Counted from the stretch's first letter, positions 49,512-60,515 are shown. The stretch is 64,000 bases of DNA from Neckera pumila (GCA_963969595.1 OZ018417.1:6016501-6080500), one strand, 5' to 3'. Numbers and translations: made by a program. Notes: generated from the letters alone by a model not told the origin.

Positions 49512-49690
49512 AGGATTGCTATTATATGAGCCTAAGATCATGAGCCTATTTACTTAGGAATCTAGGCCTCTATATTATAGATGTCTATATTATAAACACC
49601 TCCAATGGTTATAGTCTAACTATGCTATAGATACCTTTGCTATAGGTGTTTTTATTATAAGCACCTTCAATGGTTGTAAGGGGTCTATTT
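49512..49690. repeat. MITE family D, partial
   Basis: The left end GGATTGCTATTATATGAGCC and a TATAGRTGT-rich interior match family D. The right inverted end was not found. Confidence 0.4.
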
Positions 49691-50690
49691 ACTCCTAAAG
49701 CTCATATGATTGCATTTCTACACTCATTGATTCTAATTTAAGCTTGTTTGAGTATCACATTATGTAATAAACCTTTCTTGTGAAGTTATCAAGTCTATTC
49801 TAGGAATAACAATATTGCAACTTTTTAGATCTTACTACCTGGTTTGATGTAGCCTTGAATCTTTTTTGCTTGGAACTTTATTTCTTTGTTATTCACCCTT
49901 CTATTTTTTTTCATTTCCTCTTGATTATTCAAATTTGTAAATGCCAATTTCTTCTTCATTCTTTACAAAGTTGTTGAATTTTACCATACAACAATATCAA
50001 AATATTTGACTTCATAGATTTTACTATAACAAATGCCTAATCTTGTTGAATAATGTTTAGTACTCATAACATTTTCAAGAGTGAATTTTTTTTTTCTTCA
50101 TTTATTTTGAGGAGTGCAAATAGCATTTTTCACTAAAATGATTGAAGCTACTTATATTCATAGTCATAGATGAAACTTTCAAAATGAAAACATATTTACT
50201 GTACTCACCCACCATTATTTACATACATCCAAGAAAAAGTGATACCATCTCAAAATGAGTCTCAAGATCTTCTAGCCATTTGCCATTTTTTCAATTTAAA
50301 AAGTCAAAAAATATTGTCAAATATTACCTCCACAAAAATCTCTACCACTCTTGCTAATGCCCCCAGGAAATGAGATTTCAAATTCTGAGGGTTTTTCAAC
50401 ATGACATGAATTTCAATATATGAGCAATGAGAGGATGTAAATATGTGATCTTAAGAAAGTGTAATTATGATAAGTTTAGTGTAATATAAACAAAGAATAC
50501 ACCTATTGGTCCAACAATTGAATCACATTTGCTTCCTGAGTTATATCAGAGGTAGATGACATAGTAGGAAACTCTAAATAGAAAATCTCTATCAACATTG
50601 GTGCCTTAGGATTTTGAAAACCCGGATGGGTGGGAGGGACATCCTCATACAAAGCCGTTTCTATTAATTTCACAAACTTCTTATCTCCTC
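49691..50690. other. AT-rich spacer
   Basis: Nothing recognised. Confidence 0.3.
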
Positions 50691-51255
50691 AAGGACCATG
50701 AGTGCAGACTTTGAACAAGGAATAAACAAATATATGTCCCAAATTCACCAAAATGCGTTTTTCCATCCATCAATTTTTTGAGAAGATTTTTATATTAGTT
50801 CTTTAACATTGTTATGGCTCAAATTATAAAGATTTTGTTTTGCAAAAATTCTATAATTCAAAATGTATCGGGAGATCTAGCCTCAAAAATAACTTTTTGC
50901 CAAGTCGAAAAATGATCCTTCAAAAATGACTTGAATCAAAAAATCAAATAAAAATCTTCAAAAATCACTACAACTAGAACTCAATATTTTAAACTTGTAG
51001 GAAATAATCTCTTAAAAATCATAAATACTCAATCTATGATTAATTTTAGAAGGAATTTCCAATTTTTGGCTTCACAATTTTTTGAAAATATTGGTATATA
51101 TTTTTGATGATCTAATCATATGGATATGATCAATAAATAGCATTTTACAATTGTTATTTGAGATTTATCATTAAAATATTTTTCTAAGTTGCATTTTATA
51201 ATAGATCATTACAATTTTCGAAATCTGGACATCCTTCCGGTCCTTTAGGAATTAA
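50691..51255 (+). mobile_element. TTAA-type element, F type, copy 2
   Basis: Left edge TTAT-CTCCTCAAGGACCATG, right edge GGTCCTTTAGGAA-TTAA. Collinear with 39481-40051 over its whole length. Confidence 0.6.
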
Positions 51256-52088
51256 ACTTAACAAGACTCATAATTCCCCAAATCTATTAAATCTTGCAAG
51301 CAATATGATTTAAGAAACGATTTTTTTTTTGACATAAACTTGGAATAATCTGTAATGATGAATTAACCAAGAAGGTTGTGAACCTTACCTGCACCCATTT
51401 AGTCTAACAAATGTAAAGTTAGTGGAATTGCGTATATATGGTGTCTAGATTTTAGAGTAGTGTGTCATTGCAATTACAATAGAAAAACAAGTAGCATAGC
51501 TCAAAACCTCATACAAATAAATGAACAAGTCATAGTCTAACAAATTGTGAATCATAGGTAGCACCTGTGTAGACGCCATGTCTCTCCATGAAACTTAGTG
51601 ACTTTCCATAACACCTTGTAAAAATCAACCAACAAACCACCATGTGAAGATACAAAAGAAGTTTTAGCAATCTACTCATATTTCTCTTATGCCTTGGAAA
51701 CCAAAGTAGGATGCCTTTGGAACAAAAAAAGAAAACCTAGGGTCCTTTGGAAATCTACTTTTTGATCCAAGGATATAAGCCTTAGACACTAAGAAAATAG
51801 AATTGGTTAAGTTAAACTAATTTGTTCAAGAAGGTCCTCTAATTAGTAGATTCAAGCTTGCATTACCCTTAATCAAATACAATCTACTAATTTCAAATTA
51901 ATAGCCATCAGTAATTGATATAGCATGGTATAGATGTCGCAACGAGATTTTTTGGTTTTCCTTTGTTTACTCAAAAGTTGGAACGGATTAGGGTAGTTAG
52001 GATTCTTTTGCTTCCTATTAGGAAGCAAAAGAAAACTGAAGATAGACAATGCTAATCTAGTAAGGAGAAAACTGGATCTGATCTGGTC
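51256..52088. other. spacer with repeat E copy 3
   Basis: 51370-51590 holds ACCTTACCTGCACCCATTT, ATGGTGTCTAG and GTAGACGCCATGTCTC, the ordered landmarks of repeat E. The rest is featureless. Confidence 0.4.
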
Positions 52089-52156
52089 GTATTCAAGAGC
52101 GGAATAAATGTTAGTATTCAAGAGCGGAATAAATGTTAGTATTCAAGAGCGGAATC
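52089..52156. repeat. 25-bp tandem repeat, 2.7 copies
   Basis: GTATTCAAGAGCGGAATAAA plus TGTTA repeated twice, then a third partial unit. It lies just upstream of the gag-like element's promoter-like region. Confidence 0.85.
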
Positions 52157-52249
52157 ACATCCAACTCATCTCAGATTGGATTAGGGCTGAACCAGATTGG
52201 TATGGACCGGACCAAAAAAGGTCATGATGACCAGCCAAGGGTCCTGAGA

Positions 52250-52258
52250 CTATATAAA
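52250..52258 (+). promoter_or_regulatory. TATA-like box upstream of the gag-like ORF
   Basis: CTATATAAAGG about 280 bp before the ATG at 52530, in otherwise GC-balanced DNA with no other TATA string nearby. This would be the promoter of the element. It is inferred from sequence only. Confidence 0.45.
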
Positions 52259-52529
52259 GGCTGGTCATCCCCCTTTTCACTCCTTTACTTCCCTCGAGTT
52301 CTAGAGCTGACCTTGAGCGCTTTTACGCCTCCGTCTGTGCCAGAGCCGTTGTGTGTGTGTAAACCTCAAGCCGCGTATGTCAAAGTGCAAGAGAGGTCGA
52401 GATTGTGTGGGTTGCAGGTTTTGTGTTGTCTTTCGGTTGAGATCGGACGAGAGGAAGTGAGGAACGGGACGTGCGGCTAGAAGAGAGTGAGGTAGCAACC
52501 GGGAAGGGTCCAGTTAGCCGTCCGTGTCT

Positions 52530-54008
52530 ATGCCTCAGCTGCGTAAGAGTAGACCGGGAGCACCCAATTCCTCCTCCGACATCAAACTCTGGAAAGTAAT
52601 TCTAGTCATCCCTACCGCGGAACCGGCAAGGATCGAGCTCATGGAGGATCTTAGCACGATGGTCTGTCTGGTGTTGATGGATAAACCCTGGAGGTTTAGG
52701 GAGGAGCGGATGGTGAGAGAGCTAAAGTACAAGGTGTCAAATGAATTCGACAATACTCTCCGGGGCTGCCCGACCGAGTGGGAAGAAGAGAGATGGAGGG
52801 AAGTCTACAACTTCCGGATGGGAGGTTCCGGCATGGCGGGACGGAGGGTAGAGTTCATCCATGACAAGTTTCATGGAGAGCCGAGCAGCAAGGATGGATA
52901 CGCGGTCACGTATTGCAAAAGCGACTGGCACCTCTGTCTTCTCCAGTTCCTGGTTCCGATCATCCACCCAAAGAAGCTGATGAAGGTAACAATGACCATC
53001 GGCAACACAATTTTTGGTTCCCTGAGCGGGGAACGGAAGGTGAACTGGGCCTGGATCTTTCGCAATCTGGTGTCTCAGCTTGTGACAAAGGTTGGGAAGA
53101 GTAGGACCACTCCTTTGAGTTCCTATCTCTTTCACCTTTACCATTGCAACCAACTCCTCACGGAGACGGAGGAGAAAACATGGAACATTCAGGAATCTAT
53201 CTTGAAGTACAGGGAGCCGGGATCGGATGACAAGTTGGAGGACCCAACCGGATCCGAACCCAAGACAAAAGAGGAAGACGAGGAGAAGCACCTCCGGACA
53301 AGGAAGCGGATAAAGACGACGCCTCCTCACAAGAGAAGAACTCCTCCTACCAACCGGTCGACTCCAGAACAGGGATCGGAAGTGGAGATGTCGGATCTCG
53401 AAGACCCGACCGACCCGTTCAATCAGTTGACCATTATTTTGTGCGGGATATGAGCAAATTGGGAGGTCAAAAGAAGAACCCTCACTAGTGTCGGAGAGCT
53501 GGTGGGTGCACCGAGAGATAGCAAACTACTGGGTAAGGTGGCACAGTATATCTCTAATTGAGATGAGCACCGAAAGCAGGAGACAAAGATTTGTCGGCTT
53601 TAGGAGGAAGTCAACGCTCTGAAGGCTGAGATGGTAGCATTCAGAGAGGACAAAGCCGCAGTCCGGGAAATGGCAGAAGCAACCCGGAAGGTAGCCGAGT
53701 CTATAAAGGCCACCCTCGGAGAGTCTGGATCCGCTGCGGTCAAGGCGGAATTATTTGATAAAGGGGTGCATGAAGAGAAGAAGGTATCCGATTCCCGGAT
53801 AGTTTGGATCCTGACTGATTTCACCAATTGGGTGGAAGCGTCAATGGTGGTGGCCAGGGAGGCAGCCAATCAGATGAACATCAGCAGCCAAAAGTTGAAC
53901 GGGTCCATGTACTCCAGAGAGATCCAACTTTTGGACCTCTCGCTACTGGATTCGTTCGCAGCTAAAGGATCAAATCCAAGGGAGCCCAAGGATCAGACGC
54001 CCAAGTAA
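52530..54008 (+). pseudogene. gag-like ORF, full-length copy 2, with in-frame stops
   Basis: From ATG 52530 the frame is open for 307 codons to a TGA at 53451-53453. It continues in the same frame past a second TGA and a TAG to 54008 (KAEMVAFREDKAAVREMAEA; WILTDFTNWVEASMVVAREA). The first part includes KVNWAWIFRNLVSQLVTKVG and TPLSSYLFHLYHCNQLL, similar in style to plant mobile-element-derived proteins. A basic, Pro-rich linker and a coiled coil follow. No zinc knuckle, protease, reverse transcriptase or integrase was found. I infer a structural (Gag-like) protein of a non-autonomous retroelement; the family is not recognised. A second, 5'-truncated copy lies at 12433-13329. Confidence 0.5.
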
Positions 54009-55147
54009 AGGAAGAGTCATCGAAGGCCTGGGCTAGACAACTCATTCAGTTGGATTCATTGCCAGGATCAAATCTTCCAGATCCAACTGTTGGGGAGCGG
54101 AGCAAGAACCTGACCAAAGTCTTCAACCAAATGCCCGCGGAATCCAAGAGTCCTATGCTGGGTGGGGGTGTTGGAGACAGAGTTGTCATATCAGACAGAA
54201 TCGGACGGAATCAAGGTTGACTGGCTGCAAATTTTGGAGGCCAATAACTTTTGCAAAAGTTATTGGCCTCCAAAGTTTGCAGCCAGTCAACTCTGATTCT
54301 ATCCAATTTTGTCCGATACAACAACGCTGATTGGAGAGTAGGTAGGTAGGAATGTAATTTTTGTAAGATAGTTAGGACCGGATCAGATGTTGATCCGGTC
54401 TGGCCGGTTAGGATCGGACCCGGATGTCCCACGTGGATATCCGGGGGCCTTTTTGCCTTTGTAATCAAGTTGTATATAAGTCAGCCCCTGCTTGGGAGCT
54501 GCAAGTCTTTTTGCCCAATTTTTGTGTATGTCTTTTCTTGGCCTCTTGTTGCGTATCTCTCTCGTGTGTGGCAGGATTGTGTGGTGAAGAGTTAGGAAGG
54601 CGCATGCTAGTTTGGGTGTGATTTCTCCCTTTGGTGTTCTTGTCTTGATTATATGTGCAAGTGAGCGGATTGTGAAAGAGTTGGGAGTGGATTTCAGTTC
54701 CTCAGCATTTCTAAGGTTTAGGATTCCGGGCAAGACAACCGTTGTTAGGCTAGGCAAATAAGGAGGGATTCCTTAGTTGCGCTAGAACTCCTAGGTGGGA
54801 AATTCGATTGAGTGTCCGATCTCTTGAGAGATCTCGTTGCCCTAGTTGGCAAATGGAAGAACTTTAGTTGATGTTGGAACGGACGAGTTTACTTGCAACC
54901 GCTTGACTTTGTACGGACGGAATTTGGCGCTAAGGTCGTTGTAGTATGAGGGGATCGTACGGGATGTCTTTGTGTGACTGGTGATCCGAAGAGTTCTCTG
55001 GATTGCTATGAAGGATCAGATCGGATCCAGATTGGTGTAGGAAATGGGAGAATAGAGAAGTAGGTCTTCAGCCACTATAAGTCACGGAAGAAGTGGTGGG
55101 CCTGCCACTCTCAGAAGCAAGCAGCAAACCCTCTGTTTCACCATCAG
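54009..55147 (+). mobile_element. 3' non-coding part of gag-like element, copy 2
   Basis: Matches 13330-14188 nearly throughout. It includes a TATA-like TGTATATAAG at 54471-54480 followed by TCAGCCCCTGCTTGGGAGCT, which could be an LTR promoter. It carries the hAT MITE 54178-54329. The end at 55136-55144 has the nonamer inverted relative to copy 1. Confidence 0.6.
54178..54329. mobile_element. hAT-type foldback MITE with 8-bp target duplication
   Basis: 152 bp, almost a perfect hairpin with arms of about 73 bp around AAAG. The tips are CAGAGTTGT and (other strand) CAGCGTTGT. The flanks are GTTGGAGA and ATTGGAGA, an 8-bp duplication with one change. Copy 1 of the host element has the empty site GTTGGAAA at the same place. 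Confidence 0.9.
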
Positions 55148-55590
55148 CAGGGTTGTCCCCGTCACGTCACGTCCGGACGTCCGGATGTCCGGACGGACGT
55201 GACGTTTCATCCCCGGCGTCCGTCAGGATGAAATCTGGCCGAGAACCTTCGACGGAGGATGAATAACGACAGAAACGGATGGACGTTATTCGTCGACGGG
55301 CGGTCTGGACGGGCGAACGGGCTGGATGGGTTGGACGGGCGGTCTGGACGGGCGGTCTGGCTGGACGGGTTGGACGGGCGATCTGGACGGGCGGGCTAGC
55401 TAGACGGGCTGGACGGGCGGGCTGGACGGGTGGTCTGGCTGGACGGGTTGGACGGGCTGGACGGGGGGGCTGGACGAGCTGGACGGGCTGTCTGGACGGG
55501 CTTTCTAGACGGGCAAGCTGGACGGACATGTTGACGGACATCTTGACGGGTGGGATGGACGGGCGGGATGGACGGGCGGGATGGTCAAAC
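55148..55590. repeat. GGACGG-type minisatellite
   Basis: Starts with overlapping palindromes (GTCCGGACGTCCGGATGTCC) and continues as over 20 copies of an irregular 9-10 bp unit GGCTGGACGG. ORFs on both strands are products of the repeat. Much more GC-rich than the surroundings. Confidence 0.85.
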
Positions 55591-55998
55591 ATTATAATCT
55601 TTCACTCGATTAGTGATATTGTTGTGCTTTCTTTTCCTATGAGATTTCTAGCATGTCTAGTTTGAATTTATACAGTTACAATTTAAAAAAAATTGATACG
55701 CCTTATCAAAATGTGTTCCATTTTGTTCAATAGAGAGAAAATTCCAAAAAGCTCAAAATAGGCCTTAAGCATTTAGGGATTAAAGGATGTTATTGAATTT
55801 CTAATTAGAGAAGTAAGCCCAATTGGTTTTATGGCGTACGAGTGTACGCCAAGAACTTCATAAATATTTATCCATGAGGGCCATAGGCTAATTATTGCCT
55901 CAAAACCACTCCAAGTTGCCATTTTTGATACATTCATCCACAAATAAAAAGAAAAGAAAAATTAGAATCTAAATATAGGATCATCAAGTCACTTATTT
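55591..55998. other. spacer
   Basis: Nothing recognised. Confidence 0.3.
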
Positions 55999-56540
55999 CA
56001 AAATTTGTAACACCCTTCAAAGAACAATTGGGAATTGCATGATTTGTTGGCCTTTTGTTAACCCCTGAACGTCAGAGCCAGAACGCCGGAATTTAAGAGG
56101 ACCTCAGCACTAAGCAATGAATGATTTACTTTATTTTATTTATTTTACTTTACTTCGCTTCACTTCACTTTACTTTACTTTACTTTACTTCACTTTAAAC
56201 TAGAAAAAAAAACTAGACAAAAAATTATTGGACTTTAGCAATTAAGTACTCCACTTCTATTTTTATTATTGTTTTATTGTTTCTAATTATTCTATCTTGG
56301 GGCTCAATTCTAGGGTTCTATTTTTTCTATTATTCTAATTATTCTCTTTTAGGGTTTAATTTTAGGTTTCTATTTTTGTATTCGTTTAATTTTTCTATTT
56401 TAGGGTTCTATTTTATTATAATTACTTTATGTATCAAACTATTATAAAAACAACATGCTTCCAATGGATTTGTTTATTTAGAATTTATTTACAAGTCATT
56501 TTTTTCTTTATATTTCTATTAGTATGTTTATATAATTCTT

Positions 56541-57235
56541 AGATGTTCATTCTTTGTCTTTTCCATCAATTGATATGCAAGATATTTTGTAAGATGTATT
56601 AATATTAACAATTATTTTGCAAAATACTTTATTTTATCAATTTACATCTTCTCATAGTATATACAAAACCTTTGATTTAGAAAGAACTAAATGAATATTA
56701 AGATTCTATATAATATCTATATGTTTATTTTTTGTCTTTTCTATCAATTGCAATGTAGGATACTTTTGTAAGATGTATAAATAGTAATAATTATTCTGCA
56801 GAATATTTTATTATATCAATTTACATCTTCTCATAGTATATACAAAACCTTTGATTTAGAAAGAACTAAATGAATATTAAGATTCTATATAATATCTATA
56901 TGTTTATTTTTTGTCTTTTCTATCAATTGCAATGTAGGTACTTTTGTAAGATGTATAAATAGTAATAATTATTCTGCAGAATATTTTATTATATCAATTT
57001 ACATCTTCTCATAGTATATACAAAACCTTTGATTTAGAAAGAACTAAATGAATATTAAGATTCTATATAATATCTATATGTTTATTTTTTGTCTTTTCTA
57101 TCAATTGCAATGTAGGATACTTTTGTAAGATGTATAAATATTAATAACTATTTTGCAAATTAATTGATTATATTAATTTACATCTTCTCATAGTATTTGC
57201 AAAACCTTTGATTTAAAAAGAATTCAATAAAATAC
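56541..57235. repeat. 178-180 bp tandem array, four units
   Basis: Unit starts at about 56541, 56719, 56899 and 57077. The two middle units are nearly identical; the outer ones have diverged. Landmarks are TTTTTTGTCTTTTCTATCAA and ACATCTTCTCATAGTAT. Satellite-like and inside the H element. Confidence 0.9.
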
Positions 57236-57504
57236 AAAAGACAATTTTCAATTTAGTTTCAATATTTATTGTTGTTAAGCTAATTTAGTGATAGGAATAT
57301 TCTTACAATCAACTACAAAAATGAGAGCATAAAGACAACAATTTTGGATTGACCCAATAAGCTAAACTAACAAGGTAAACTACCAAAATCTCACAACATC
57401 TAATACTTCATTTTTGAAAATTTATTTTAACAAAAAAATATGTTGAATAATATTGATTAGTGAAATAGTTTATCTAAATTCATAGATATGTTTTTTTGGT
57501 CATA

Positions 57505-57904
57505 TCTTACAACAACCCTCCACTAGCAATTTCACAACACGCAGATGTCTCCTTCAGCCGAAATGAATCCCTGAATAGGACAACCACTCTCACTACCCGT
57601 TGTGGAAGACCAAGGTGGGAAGACAAGGACGACGGATCCAAGGTTGAAGCACACGCCAACGGGCAATGACTGGCTGCATCCGGTGAGTGTCTCCGATACG
57701 TGTCAGCACGGCGTACACTGAACGCCGCAAAGTGCAATTGCTTGCAGGTGTGGCTGATCCACCACGCAAATTCTTGTGTTATCATGCAGCACAGTATCCC
57801 GAAAGCAAGGATGCACTTCTCCGATTCAATTTTGGAGCTTGCGATCGCCCAAACCCTAAACAGACTCTAAACGTCTAAAAAACGTCCTCTGTGACGTTCA
57901 GGGG
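57505..57904. other. GC-richer right part of the H element
   Basis: Base composition unlike the rest of the element. A TTGCTTGCAG acceptor-like string at 57736-57745 precedes an open stretch reading GVADPPRKFLCYHAAQYPES on the plus strand. It may be a captured host exon. Not recognised. Confidence 0.35.
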
Positions 57905-58034
57905 TTAATGCACCCTTACAAAAAATAAGTACGTTGGGAAGTACGTGATTTGGTGGCCCATTTGTTAATACAACCTTTAAATTTTAGAAAAAAGGAGGAG
58001 TGCATGATTTAGTGGCCCTTTCTTCTAATACCCT

Positions 58035-58607
58035 TTAACCCCTAAGCGCTCGAGTGACCATTTTATGGTCGCTGCCCGACTTTAAGCAAAAATTTTGGGC
58101 AAAATTTTTTTTGTTTTTCAAAATTTTTGTTTTTCTTTCTCCAAAAGATAAAGATTGGGTTGTTTATCAATATTCATACTCAAAACTTAGAATCTTAGAT
58201 CGCTACGGTCAAACAAAAATTATAAGAGAAATAGAACAAAGTGTCTAGACTCTAGTTTTGCCTAGTGTTGAAAAAGTTACTATTTGGGGAAAGTATTGGT
58301 GTTTTCATTACTAGATCTCATGCACTTTTTCACAAATCAGTAGAAACCACAATTTTGACCAATCAAAAAAAAATTCAAATGCTAAAAATTGAAATTGTAT
58401 TTTTGGTGAATTTTTGAAGTTATATCTTCAAAATTCATTTTAAAAAAATCTAAAAGTAATTTTATATATAACTTTGACCGTACAGATGCTTTCTACTTTT
58501 TGTGCTTCACATTATCTTCTTTGATGCAAACTTCAAAAAAGTTTTAGAACTTATATTTTATAACACATTTGTATTTTGTCCAAACCCCTTGGGCTTTTAG
58601 GGGTTAA
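58035..58607. mobile_element. TTAA-flanked (piggyBac-like) element, I type, 573 bp
   Basis: Ends TTAA-CCCCTAAGCGCTCGAG and CTTGGGCTTTTAGGGG-TTAA. The site in the other 180-bp unit reads CCCTTCAAAGAAC, against the predicted CCCTTTAAAGAAC, so the insertion and its TTAA duplication are visible. No ORF of note. Confidence 0.75.
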
Positions 58608-58935
58608 AGAACAATTGGGAATTGCATGATTTGTTGGCCTTTTGTTAATGCACACTTAAAATAAATAAATATGTTGGAGAATGAATGATTTGGTGGACCA
58701 TTTGTTAATGCACCCTTCAAATTTAAAAAAAAAGGGGGAGTGCATGGTTCAATGGCGCTTTGTTCCTGATGAAAAAACATTCATGTAGGCTTGTAGCAAT
58801 GTAGCATGACCTTATCGAGTTAGCAATTGAAAGATATTAAACCTTGATAATTTGATTGCCATTTGAGGAAAATGTTTGGTTTGTTAACTTTGAATTTAAA
58901 AATAAATATGAGGGAGTCGTCAATCAAAAGTCTAA

Positions 58936-59525
58936 TTAAAAAAACCAAGAGACCAAAACTTCATTTTCTTTAATATTCTTCAGGTTTAAATCGGATAGGC
59001 TCTTATGATCTCAATTTTTATTGAAACTTTCTCATAAGATAGATAAATTTATGAGCTTTTTGGGATTACAATTTTTATTCCAATTGGAACCTGCCTACCT
59101 GGGAGCAAAAGTTATGCTACAATAACCTCAAAATAGGGGAGACCGACTGTCCGATTTAGGGTACAAAATCCACAATAACTTCAAGTAAAAATTTTAATAT
59201 TTTTTTTCTTGTAGACTATGTTTTCTTCTAATTGGGAGGCTTTATTCATTCCTTTTGGATTAGTAATGGGAAAATTATGGAGTTTTTTCTTTTGCGGGCA
59301 ATCATAGCAACTTCTTGAATGAAATTTGCTTCTTTCACTTTGAATGCTACTAACTTTCTATCTATAAGGTCAGACATCACAAAAAAAGGTTTAAAACAAG
59401 ATCCTATGGTTAAATTCTAAAAGATATTTTAAGAATTTATTTGATAGGTGAACGTAGCAAAAGTGGTGGGTTATTGGTTTAGGGTGATTTTGGCAAAAAG
59501 ATGGCTTTGGGATTTCAGGGGTTAA
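58936..59525 (-). mobile_element. TTAA-type element, G type, reversed, shortened
   Basis: The plus-strand right edge is GGATTTCAGGGG-TTAA at 59510-59525. ACAAGATCCTATGGTTA lies about 125 bp inside it, in the reverse orientation of the shared block. The left edge at 58936 is eroded. It lacks part of the G-type middle. Confidence 0.5.
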
Positions 59526-59530
59526 TCCCT

Positions 59531-60515
59531 AATTCCCTAAAGGACCAAGGTGATTTTTCTAACAAAACTATTCAAAACTATCATTTCTATTGCAATTTGC
59601 AAACTGAAAAGAACTTAAAATTTTTGGAATTTGCAAACCCAAGTACCCAACCATAAGATTTTATATTTGACTTGTATATGAATACATGAAAGATATTTCA
59701 AAATTTTTGACCATGTACATTGTTAGGGAGGTGCATTTGAAGAATTGAAGTGAAGAAAACAAGTTTGGGTGTACCTCACTTACTCATTAGTCAGTAGTCA
59801 CTAGAGTAGATTTTTTGGCTTCGAATCTTTTTAGTTCAATTTTTTTACATTGCAAATTTAGATTTTCTACTTATTATGTTAAACAGTTGAGTTGAGAATC
59901 TACCAACAAAATTTAGGAAAATATCACTCGATTTTCATTCATTAAAAAATTGTTAAGTAGAAGTAGGTTCAAGATTGGAGATAAAACTAAATTGTTAATA
60001 GCTTTTAGATGGAATTAAATCATAATAATTCGAACCGTGACATTGTTCTAGCAAGAAAATCTAACCTTGTCTAACATTTTTTTTGGAAATGCTAAAAATG
60101 GCATTCAAATATGAATTCTACAACTTATTTTTTCAAGAAGACGTTTAGATCGCCCAGAAAACTAAGATTGTCCATAACTTTCTCATTATTAGTCCAAATT
60201 GAATGAAACAAAGCTTCACATGTAGACAAAAGTATAATCTTTGAGTCTTTGAGAAAAAAAATTTGGAAAATTTTTTTTTTGACTTTCTGTGTTTTTTTTT
60301 GTTTTGCCCACCGAACTCCACTTTTGCTTATTGTGCCATAACTTTTGCGCCCGGGCATCAAATTAAATACAAATTATATATCCACACCGCTCTTGCAAAA
60401 ATACACAACCTCCAAAACTCCCAAAAAAAATGACTTCATGTTCAGAGTTTAGACCATAGAAGCCTATCTGAACCCATTTGTCCCTTCAGGGGACAAGCGA
60501 TCCTTTAGGGGTTAA
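59531..60515 (+). mobile_element. TTAA-type element, G type
   Basis: Left edge AATT-CCCTAAAGGACCAAGG, right edge GCGATCCTTTAGGGG-TTAA. The GTCCCTTCAGGGGAC palindrome lies just inside the right end, as in 47806-48734. It abuts the reversed copy at 59525. Confidence 0.7.

Larger units (their letters stand above)
56058..57908. mobile_element. TTAA-flanked (piggyBac-like) element, H type, 1.85 kb
   Basis: Ends TTAA-CCCCTGAACGTCA and TGACGTTCAGGGG-TTAA, a perfect 13-bp inverted repeat outside of which TTAA is duplicated. The flanks CCTTTTG and TGCACCC are joined by a single TTAA at 58650-58660, which is the empty site. Inside are a TTTAC microsatellite (about 56120-56200), a 178-bp tandem array (56541-57235) and a GC-richer right part. 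No transposase. Confidence 0.85.
55999..58790. repeat. two copies of a 180-bp unit, split by transposons
   Basis: Unit 1 is 55999-56057 + 57905-58034 and unit 2 is about 58605-58790. Shared strings are AGAACAATTGGGAATTGCAT, GATTTGTTGGCCTTTTGTTA and GGAGTGCATG. Each unit is built from three sub-repeats of GATTTGGTGGCCCATTTGTT. The units give the empty sites for the two inserted TTAA elements. Confidence 0.75.

Noticed and set aside
52089..52156. 25-bp direct repeats as a CRISPR array
   Set aside because: The units are contiguous without spacers, and this is a plant nuclear genome.
55167..55665. Long Pro/Arg- and Gly/Trp-rich ORFs on both strands
   Set aside because: They come from the GGCTGGACGG minisatellite; the periodic composition on both strands shows they are not genes.
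56290..56410. Repeated TTTTAGGGTT-like strings suggesting interstitial telomere repeat
   Set aside because: The strings are irregularly spaced and separated by TTCTATTTTT; there is no run of TTTAGGG units.
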